A stretch of DNA of 5,704 nucleotides from Candidatus Babelota bacterium. Lineage in GTDB: Bacteria; Babelota; Babeliae; Babelales; Babelaceae. The stretch is from NCBI GenBank assembly GCA_003174035.1, contig PRDV01000065.1, positions 1 through 5,704 on the forward strand, in the 5' to 3' direction. Under the pieces are notes generated by a model. The model had not been told where the DNA came from. It saw nothing but the letters and a program-made list of their open reading frames with translations, and did no database searches. This document shows, in pieces, positions 1-5,497 of the stretch. The position numbers and the translations under genes were made by a program. Position 1 is the stretch's first letter, and every line of letters starts with the position of its first letter.

Positions 1-15
1 ATTGGGAAGTGGCAT

Positions 16-123
16 ATGAGTTTATTTGATGCATTGATTAATGAGGCTTTAAGAAATCAACCGCACCTATCTTCATTGAGAATGGTTGTAGAAAAAGAAA
101 TACTGCACCACGATATCCTTTGA
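16..123 (+). pseudogene. N-terminal piece of AbiEii-type toxin, cut by in-frame TGA
   Basis: This 35-codon frame starts with ATG at 16, preceded by a GGGAAG purine stretch at 4-9 that could serve as ribosome binding site, and ends at TGA 121-123. Its product carries a VVEKEILHHDIL segment (about residues 24-35). From memory, this is the conserved N-terminal helix just before the nucleotidyltransferase core in one branch of AbiEii/AbiGii toxins. The next reading frame (142-876) is in the same phase and begins exactly where the core should follow, so the two pieces are one gene interrupted by a nonsense codon. Related proteins usually have Arg at this point (recalled, not searched), so a single CGA-to-TGA change would explain it. 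Alternatives are a sequencing error or stop-codon read-through. Without repair, only a 35-residue peptide would be made from this start. Confidence 0.7.
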
Positions 124-141
124 GCGCTGAGTAATAATAAT

Positions 142-876
142 TTGTTAGCCGGTCTTACTTTCATTGGTGGTACTTGTTTGAGAAGCTGCTATGGCGGTAT
201 AAGATTAAGTGAGGATCTTGATTTTACCGGGGGGAATGACTTTACCCGAGATCGGTTAGCGCAGATGGGTGCCCTGCTAACGGAAAGTATACACCAGAAA
301 TATGGATTAACGGTTTGTGTTAGTGAGCCTATAAAGGATAAACAGAATGTAAATACATGGAAGATAAAAGTAGAAACCAGACCCCAACAAAAACAGGTGC
401 CTGCTCAACGAATTAATATAGATATCTGCGCTATTCCTTCTTATGAAAAGCAGCCGATGATGCTCTTGAATCCTTATGGGATTAGCACTGGAACTGGCGG
501 ACTGATCGTCCAATCCCAGAGTCGTGAAGAGATTTACGTAGATACATTGCTTGCCTTTGCTTTTAGACCAAATCGCATAAAATATCGGGATGTGTGGGAT
601 ATCATTTGGCTGCATGGTTTGGGCATACAACCGAGACTTGAATTAATTCCGCTTAAACTTCGAGATCGTAATTATTCGATCGACTTTTTTTTGAGCGCTT
701 TTGAAAATCGTGTCACATTATTGACCGAATCGCATGAAATGGAAGCCGAGTTTAAGCATGAAATGCTTCGCTTTTTATCAAAGGAGAATAAGTTCTTCGA
801 ACAAGAAAATATGATGACATTTGTTTGTACCTTGTTAAAAGACTTGTATGCTGAAATAATCAAAAAAATTTCATGA
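142..876 (+). CDS. AbiEii/AbiGii-family nucleotidyltransferase toxin, catalytic body (gene probably disrupted)
   Basis: This is the DNA-polymerase-beta-like nucleotidyltransferase core of an AbiEii toxin (type IV toxin-antitoxin and phage-abortive systems). Relatives transfer nucleotides to cellular targets such as tRNA and arrest growth. Visible motifs, numbered from codon 142, are GGT at 9-11 followed by RLSEDLDF at 21-28 (the GG(S/T)...D-x-D metal-binding signature), RINID around 90-94, and KYRDVWD at 147-153, the C-terminal K-x-x-D-x-x-D motif. All key acidic residues are present. The frame stays open back to a TGA at 121-123. With the upstream piece from ATG 16, the total would be 286 residues, normal for the family. 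The only initiator that keeps the GGT motif is TTG 142, which has no visible Shine-Dalgarno sequence, so translation of this piece alone is doubtful. The stop is TGA, 5 bases from the stop of the convergent ankyrin gene. The partner antitoxin (AbiEi) would be expected upstream, outside the window. Family assignment is firm; function is probably lost. Confidence 0.85.
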   Translation: MLAGLTFIGGTCLRSCYGGIRLSEDLDFTGGNDFTRDRLAQMGALLTESIHQKYGLTVCVSEPIKDKQNVNTWKIKVETRPQQKQVPAQRINIDICAIPSYEKQPMMLLNPYGISTGTGGLIVQSQSREEIYVDTLLAFAFRPNRIKYRDVWDIIWLHGLGIQPRLELIPLKLRDRNYSIDFFLSAFENRVTLLTESHEMEAEFKHEMLRFLSKENKFFEQENMMTFVCTLLKDLYAEIIKKIS

Positions 877-881
877 TTCAA

Positions 882-3800
882 TTATTGTGCAGCAACTTTT
901 TCTTCAATCTCTGATTCGGCAACTTCTTCTATCTGTGGTGTTGAAGGTACTTCTTCACCGAAGAATATGCTTGATACATCATGTATACATGCGTTAAGCA
1001 ATGCGCAAGCTATACGATAATTTCCACAGCTTGCTGCTTCTTGAGCCGCTTTGAGCACCTCTTCAGTGTAGAGCTTGGTACCAGCATTGATAGCATACAC
1101 TGAGTATGGCAGCAGGCTGTTTATAAAATGCACATTATGGCTATACCGCGCAAGATACATGAGCGCTGAAAGTCCATTCTTATCATGAGCATTTATATAA
1201 TAGCGGGCTTGTGGTTTAAATAGGTCTGTTTCCTTGTTTTCAAAATGTGGCCCTTGCTTTTCTTTGGCAAGCATTGAATAACGTGCAGGTACGAGCGCCA
1301 ACTGGTTGGTAAAAAATTCTTTCAACGCCTCACTGTTATTGCAGACAGCAGCTAATAACAATGGAGTCTCACCGTTTTTTGATATGCGCATCCAGCTCTT
1401 AGCTGCTATATATTTTTGCCAGTTCACTGCGAAATCCAACAGTGATCCGAGTCGTTTGATTGCTTTGGGGTTGGCTCGTGTTGTAAGGTCGGCTGGTATT
1501 TTGAGCAATGGATGTCCTAATAAGAGCTTCAACATCGCATTATCGGATTTATACTTTCTACGAGTTATTCTCTGCAATATTGGATGATTAATTGCGCTTA
1601 TTAATGGTAAGGCATAGCCTTTTGGTTTTGCATTTACATCTGCTCCATGTTCTATAAAGAGCTTAGTTAATCTGAGATCTTTAAGGCGAATTGCTTTATG
1701 AAGGGCGGTTGCTCGATTTGGATTGCCAAGGGTTTTGTCACCACCATGATCTATAACATAATTGATCATGCCATACATATTTTGGAGACGATGAGCTGAT
1801 AGGTATTTGGATATAAGTGATTTGTCAAATTTGGCCCCATGCCGTACGAGCAGATCAAGCATTTCTACATTTTTTGCATAATAAATTGGAGGAGCATCAG
1901 CTGCACCCCTATAATTAAGATTTACGTGGTTATCAATAAAGAATTGCACCAGATCAAATCTATTTTCTTTAACTGCTATATGAAGAGCGCAGGTGTTTTT
2001 CATAACGCTATGTCCTGCTCTATGCAGAGTTTCGATGGCATCTTTATGATCAAAGATAAGAGCGTAGTCTAATGCTGTAAAGCCAGCTGAATCTTTTTTG
2101 TTTTTTGATGCGCCAGCTTTTACTAAAACGTCTATAATAGCAGAGTTTCCTTTCATGGCGGCGATATGCAAGGAACTAAGCTTATATGACTTATCGTCTA
2201 CGAGTGCACCAGCTTCGATAAGCGCTTTTACCACTTCAAGGTTTTCTTTGTTGACCGCTGTATGCAAAGGTGTCATAACCTTATCTATTTTGACAACTGT
2301 ATGCCCTTGTCCTCCCAAACCGTTTGAAAATTGGGTGCGTTGAAATTTTTGGCCAATATCGAATCGGCTTGGATACTCACCAGGTAACGCTCTCTCTTTA
2401 TCAAAGCCATGACGTATGAGAAGTTTTACGGCATCTGCACTTTGAGCAAAATGCAAATGATTTTTTTGATCATCGGGGCCTAAACCCAGACCTAGGTGAG
2501 GAGGGGCTTCTAGGCGGCTTAATTTTTCAAGTAAAGCTTCTGCAAAGATGAGCTTGTTGTGTTGAATTGCTTTCAAAAGCGCTTTCTGAAGACCATACGG
2601 TGTTAAGTGTTTAGGATTCCCGCTGTTCATCATCCACGCAGCAATTTCGCTCGCATCGGTAGCGATAGCATATTCAAGCGGTGATAGAGAGCGAAGTTTT
2701 GCGCCACTCAATGCATCGAATGATTCTAATTGTCTTTCCGCTTGCGGGACTTGGAGATCGTGGACATATGCTTCCCTGGGACGCTCATCTCCATACCAAA
2801 ACTCAAGGGGATCTAGAAACTGTACCAATGCAAGATTTTTTTGCTGGATAGCATAAAATAGGGGCGTTACTTTTTGAAGCCATTTAGCAAATGGTATCAT
2901 TCGGGGGTCCTGTGCAAGAGCGAACATAGTGTCTAAAACCGCATCAAATTGTTTTTCAGCAACCGCTTTCTCAAAATCAGCCTGGGTTGTTTTGCAGTGA
3001 GCACGGTGTATAATTTTTTTCTTTTCATACCAAGGCTGAGATGCTCTAGACATGGCGAAAGCAGAACCGGCTCCGAGGCGCTCTGGATGGTCTAATGGAG
3101 CGAGAAAATAACCGCGAGCAGGAAGTGGTTGCAGCGGAGGATTTTGAGCAAATGGGTTAACATTACCTTGATGGGCGGCTACTTGTAAGCCACCACCAGG
3201 AACTGCTTGCTGAGCTCTTAACGGTTGGGGTTGAGGTTGAGCAATTCCTGCTATAGGTCGCTGCTGACCTGGTTGGGCTGCAGGTTGCACCCCTGCTTGC
3301 TGAGGAACTTGCTGAGCTTGAGCTCCTTGGTTTTGTACTTGTTGAGCGGTAGGGGGAAATAGTGGAGCAAGGGCTGGCCTAAGAAGCGTGTGTGCTTGTC
3401 TAAGGGCTGCCTGTGCTTGTTGAATCGCCGACGGTTGTGCCTGAGATCCTTGGGCAATAGCCTGTTGGGCGAGAGCAAGGGCCTGTGTAATGGTGGCTAA
3501 ATCATTTCGTTGAAGTTGTATTACCTGAGCAGCTTGGAGCTGAGGATCCGCTGGTTGAGCTAATCCTGCTTGTGCCATGTTTATCATAGCAATAGCAGCT
3601 TGGGAAGCACCTTGGTGTGCTTTTGGTAATTGGGCTAGGACATTCTGAATGGGTGCCAAAGTCTGATGCAGTGTAATAATTGTTACCATGTTAACCGATA
3701 CCCTGTTGGTACCTGCCGGTAGTTGTGGAGCACCTGGTTGAGTTGCTGCAGCTTGCCCTGGCACGGCAGGGGGCACGAGTTGTGGTGCAGGTTGAGGCGA

Positions 3801-3884
3801 CGCATCTTGTGATTCCATTGCTTTCATGGTGCTTTCTTGTAAGCAGATGGATAACAATCCGATAAGAGAAAGTAATTTTTTCAT
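882..3884 (-). CDS. Large exported ankyrin-repeat protein with Gln/Pro/Ala-rich N-terminal region
   Basis: The product has 1000 residues. Residues 1-25 look like a Sec signal: MKK, then a hydrophobic stretch LLSLIGLLSIC, then a polar segment. Cys14 lacks a proper lipobox (Ile at -1), so a lipoprotein is unlikely. Residues about 27-257 are rich in Gln, Pro and Ala, with alternating Ala/Gln helices (70-175) and a disordered-looking part (176-257). Ankyrin-type repeats follow: degenerate ones near 338-358 and 400-422, clear ones at 538-567, 570-599, 603-627, 632-657 and 726-752, and weaker ones at 664-687, 692-715, 759-790, 839-860 and 905-925. TPLH/SLHIAA and hGAxVN-type signatures are visible. 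The C-terminus (976-1000) is acidic. Start ATG 3884 is supported by GAAAGG five bases upstream and by the signal peptide; the stop is TAA. Ankyrin arrays bind proteins. Export plus ankyrins suggests an envelope or host-directed interaction protein, but the partner cannot be read from sequence. It follows the DJ-1 gene on the same strand after 108 bases with its own likely promoter. Confidence 0.93.
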   Translation of the reverse strand: MKKLLSLIGLLSICLQESTMKAMESQDASPQPAPQLVPPAVPGQAAATQPGAPQLPAGTNRVSVNMVTIITLHQTLAPIQNVLAQLPKAHQGASQAAIAMINMAQAGLAQPADPQLQAAQVIQLQRNDLATITQALALAQQAIAQGSQAQPSAIQQAQAALRQAHTLLRPALAPLFPPTAQQVQNQGAQAQQVPQQAGVQPAAQPGQQRPIAGIAQPQPQPLRAQQAVPGGGLQVAAHQGNVNPFAQNPPLQPLPARGYFLAPLDHPERLGAGSAFAMSRASQPWYEKKKIIHRAHCKTTQADFEKAVAEKQFDAVLDTMFALAQDPRMIPFAKWLQKVTPLFYAIQQKNLALVQFLDPLEFWYGDERPREAYVHDLQVPQAERQLESFDALSGAKLRSLSPLEYAIATDASEIAAWMMNSGNPKHLTPYGLQKALLKAIQHNKLIFAEALLEKLSRLEAPPHLGLGLGPDDQKNHLHFAQSADAVKLLIRHGFDKERALPGEYPSRFDIGQKFQRTQFSNGLGGQGHTVVKIDKVMTPLHTAVNKENLEVVKALIEAGALVDDKSYKLSSLHIAAMKGNSAIIDVLVKAGASKNKKDSAGFTALDYALIFDHKDAIETLHRAGHSVMKNTCALHIAVKENRFDLVQFFIDNHVNLNYRGAADAPPIYYAKNVEMLDLLVRHGAKFDKSLISKYLSAHRLQNMYGMINYVIDHGGDKTLGNPNRATALHKAIRLKDLRLTKLFIEHGADVNAKPKGYALPLISAINHPILQRITRRKYKSDNAMLKLLLGHPLLKIPADLTTRANPKAIKRLGSLLDFAVNWQKYIAAKSWMRISKNGETPLLLAAVCNNSEALKEFFTNQLALVPARYSMLAKEKQGPHFENKETDLFKPQARYYINAHDKNGLSALMYLARYSHNVHFINSLLPYSVYAINAGTKLYTEEVLKAAQEAASCGNYRIACALLNACIHDVSSIFFGEEVPSTPQIEEVAESEIEEKVAAQ

Positions 3885-3918
3885 GATAACCTTTCATATT
3901 TACATAAGAGGTTATCAT
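3883..3918. repeat. Perfect 10-bp inverted repeat over -10 region, ribosome binding site and start of the ankyrin gene
   Basis: Arms ATGATAACCT (3883-3892) and AGGTTATCAT (3909-3918) are exact reverse complements around a 16-base loop. The arm nearest the gene contains the AGG of the Shine-Dalgarno sequence and the first two bases of the AUG. The far arm covers the likely -10 hexamer. As DNA it could be an operator. As RNA, in any transcript starting upstream of 3918, it would fold and hide the ribosome binding site and start codon. Confidence 0.7.
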
Positions 3919-3937
3919 CTACCGCTATCTTTGTCAA
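3909..3937 (-). promoter_or_regulatory. Probable sigma-70-type promoter of the ankyrin gene
   Basis: On the - strand there is a perfect TTGACA -35 box (3937-3932), a 17-base spacer, and TAACCT (3914-3909). The latter matches TATAAT at the three most conserved positions (T1, A2, T6) only. Transcription would begin near 3902-3900, leaving a leader of under 20 bases that still contains the GAAAGG ribosome binding site (3895-3890). The -35 box is strong and the -10 box is weak, which would fit a regulated promoter. Both boxes overlap inverted repeats. Confidence 0.45.
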
Positions 3938-3966
3938 ACTGAATTTTATGTGCAAACTCAGTTTGA
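3934..3966. repeat. Perfect 9-bp inverted repeat overlapping the -35 box, with an extra internal copy
   Basis: TCAAACTGA (3934-3942) and TCAGTTTGA (3958-3966) are exact reverse complements around 15 bases. A further CAAACT lies inside at 3953-3958, where it forms a tight palindrome with AGTTTG (3960-3965). The left arm shares bases with the TTGACA -35 box. It could be an operator. It could also be an RNA hairpin after the DJ-1 gene, but no U-run follows it on the - strand, so it is not a standard intrinsic terminator. Confidence 0.5.
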
Positions 3967-3992
3967 AGCTTTTGCGAAGCAAGAAATATCGC

Positions 3993-4523
3993 TTAAGGAT
4001 TGCTATCGAGTGCTTTTGCTATGGCTTCTCCAAATTCCTGAGCGGCCTCAGGCCCTGTAGCGGTTATTACATTGCCATCTACGACTACGTGATGGGGAAG
4101 GTAAGTGACTGCGTATTTTTGAAAGATAGCGCTTAATTGATGATCTTTGTCCCAGCCTGTTGCTTTTTTCCCGCCTAGCACGTTAGCCTCGGCTAAAATA
4201 CGGGGCGAAATACAAATAGCTCCATAAGGTTTTTTCAAAGCGATCATTTCGCGTAATAAGGTATGGACTTGTTCGTTATTGAGCCACGTGAGAGCTCCCG
4301 GTCCACCGATTAGAAAGAGACCATCGTACTTTTCCGGGTTGATCTTAGCAACCGTAATATCAACGTTGGTAGAAGATGAATCCTTTGCAGTAGCTGTTCC
4401 TGGTTGATCGCTTGCGGTGGTGACATGGATACCCTTGTTATGGAGCACTTCGCGCGTTACCCCATATTCAATTTGCTGATAGCCTTCATGGGCAATAAGC
4501 AGAATAACATTTTTCTTGTTCAT
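3993..4523 (-). CDS. DJ-1/PfpI family protein
   Basis: This 176-residue protein of the DJ-1/PfpI/YajL superfamily (class I glutamine amidotransferase-like fold) has the usual single-domain length. Members include protein and nucleotide deglycases, glyoxalases, chaperones and proteases, so the exact reaction cannot be called. Visible signatures are Glu19 in QQIEYG (the Glu that contacts the nucleophile in DJ-1), IGGPGA at 72-77, the nucleophile elbow YGAICISP with Cys104, the following LGGKKATGW (116-124), and ATGPEAAQEFGEAI near the C-terminus. After Cys104 comes Ile, not the His of PfpI-type proteases, so the site resembles the DJ-1/YajL branch (AICAAP). Start ATG 4523 has AAGGAA (4533-4528) four bases upstream and overlaps the stop of the comEC-like gene as ATGA, which implies translational coupling. 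No signal peptide is seen, so it is probably cytoplasmic. The stop is TAA. Confidence 0.92.
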   Translation of the reverse strand: MNKKNVILLIAHEGYQQIEYGVTREVLHNKGIHVTTASDQPGTATAKDSSSTNVDITVAKINPEKYDGLFLIGGPGALTWLNNEQVHTLLREMIALKKPYGAICISPRILAEANVLGGKKATGWDKDHQLSAIFQKYAVTYLPHHVVVDGNVITATGPEAAQEFGEAIAKALDSNP

Positions 4524-5419
4524 ACAGTTCCTTTTTTAGAAAGAGTAGCATGGAGTGCTCTCCTTTGCAATGATTCGGCTGAATCAATAAGGTGCAAAAA
4601 AGTACATTGTGCCATGCAGGCGATAAGCAATTTTTCCCAAGACGACCAACCACTGTTTTTAAGCTTGCCCTTGAATTTGGGAAGATATATCTCTTTAACA
4701 ACAAAATCTTCAACAAAGCATGCAGTAGCTTTAAAAACCGTAGCCCCCGGTTTTCCTATGATCAGCTTATCAATGTGGGTTATGCCCCGTTTAATGAGAG
4801 TGGGTATGAGCGTATATTTAACAAAAGTGGGCGCAGAAATGCGCCTGCCAAGACAGCCTGGGTCGATGAGTGTAGTGTGACCATTGTTGGCAATGATCGT
4901 AAGCTCATTATCAAAGCAAGGCACACGAAATTCCTGCTGCGCGGGAATCGTTGCTTTAAGCATATAGGCCATAATGATCGTGTACAGGCAAAGAGCAAGA
5001 CTGCTTTTTACCGGGGATAAAAACTTTTTGTAATGAAGTATGGCAAGGGCGCCTAGTAAAATGAGCAAAGTAATAATAAGTGGTGGTTGAGCAAATGAGA
5101 GAAGCCATGAGCGATTGCCCAAAGAGAGTACCCTTTCCCACAGTAGTGATAGCCATTCAAGCATACTAATAAATGGAGCTGCGGGGATGAAGAGTAGCTC
5201 TAGAAAAAAAATGATTGAGCTGAGCAAAAGGAACAATGTCAAAAAGGGAGCAAAAATAAAATTGCCAATAATGCTTGCGGTACTTAGAGGGAGTCCCCAA
5301 GAGAGGAGGATTGGCCAGGAGCAGAGCGTGAGAAAAAGCTGAAGGTGAAGATAGTTAATGAGGCTTTTCAGCCAACGCCTTAGTTTTGGCGCCATACGCT
5401 TCAAGAAGATTGCTACCAT
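4520..5419 (-). CDS. Shortened ComEC/Rec2-like membrane protein with degenerate metallo-beta-lactamase domain
   Basis: This 299-residue protein resembles the second half of ComEC, the inner-membrane channel for DNA uptake. Residues about 12-71 (RRWLKSL..., then SIIGNFIFAPFLTL) match the ComEC competence-domain pattern of a hydrophobic helix ending in a Pro-containing turn, followed by 'S..G..aN...P'. Membrane segments are likely near 24-40, 49-71, 72-94, 113-128 and 139-157. Residues about 165-299 align with the start of the ComEC metallo-beta-lactamase domain: LTIIANNGHTTLIDPG, then LIPTLIKRGITHIDKLII. Where ComEC has THPDADHIGG this protein has GKPGATVFKA (222-231), so all metal ligands are gone. 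The N-terminal OB-fold and the first part of the competence domain (full proteins have roughly 700-800 residues) are absent, and there is no room for them before the divergent transketolase. Start ATG 5419 follows an in-frame TAG by three codons; ATG 5395 is an alternative, and neither has a good Shine-Dalgarno sequence. The stop TGA overlaps the DJ-1 start. Confidence 0.75.
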   Translation of the reverse strand: MVAIFLKRMAPKLRRWLKSLINYLHLQLFLTLCSWPILLSWGLPLSTASIIGNFIFAPFLTLFLLLSSIIFFLELLFIPAAPFISMLEWLSLLWERVLSLGNRSWLLSFAQPPLIITLLILLGALAILHYKKFLSPVKSSLALCLYTIIMAYMLKATIPAQQEFRVPCFDNELTIIANNGHTTLIDPGCLGRRISAPTFVKYTLIPTLIKRGITHIDKLIIGKPGATVFKATACFVEDFVVKEIYLPKFKGKLKNSGWSSWEKLLIACMAQCTFLHLIDSAESLQRRALHATLSKKGTV

Positions 5420-5497
5420 GGAGAAACTCTATTTTTGGTTAGTTTTAGTATAGTATAGTGGTTATTACGAGAAGCTGAAGGATAGTATGGAGTTACA
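5420..5497. promoter_or_regulatory. Divergent intergenic region between comEC-like gene and transketolase
   Basis: This 78-base AT-rich spacer must hold start signals for both flanking genes unless they are expressed from elsewhere. Two overlapping hexamers occur at 5449-5454 and 5454-5459. They read TATAGT on the + strand; on the - strand TATACT is likewise found twice in the same stretch, a good -10 match about 30-40 bases before ATG 5419. No convincing -35 box is seen at the right distance on either strand. A GGAG sequence at 5489-5492, five bases before ATG 5498, is the likely transketolase ribosome binding site. Confidence 0.35.

Noticed and set aside
852..873. TGAAAT...ATTTCA pairing near the convergent ends of abiEii and the ankyrin gene as a terminator
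   Set aside because: Only six AT-rich pairs around a 10-base loop, and no U-run in the right place on either strand.
121..876. TGA reassigned to an amino acid (genetic code 4 or 25)
   Set aside because: TGA is the natural stop of the comEC-like gene, inside the ATGA overlap, and of abiEii itself; reading through it at 874 would run antisense into the ankyrin gene.
3251..3478. Open frames inside the Gln/Ala-rich part of the ankyrin gene in other phases
   Set aside because: They follow from the repetitive codon composition of the real gene, have no recognisable domains and no ribosome binding sites worth noting.
3114..3806. Tandem DNA repeats or a CRISPR-like array in the Gln/Pro/Ala-coding stretch
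   Set aside because: The similarity is at codon level (repeated Gln, Ala and Pro codons), without regular unit length or spacers.
4404..5020. Plus-strand open frames opposite the comEC-like and DJ-1 genes
   Set aside because: They are antisense shadows: their products show no family features, while the minus-strand frames show membrane segments and DJ-1 motifs.
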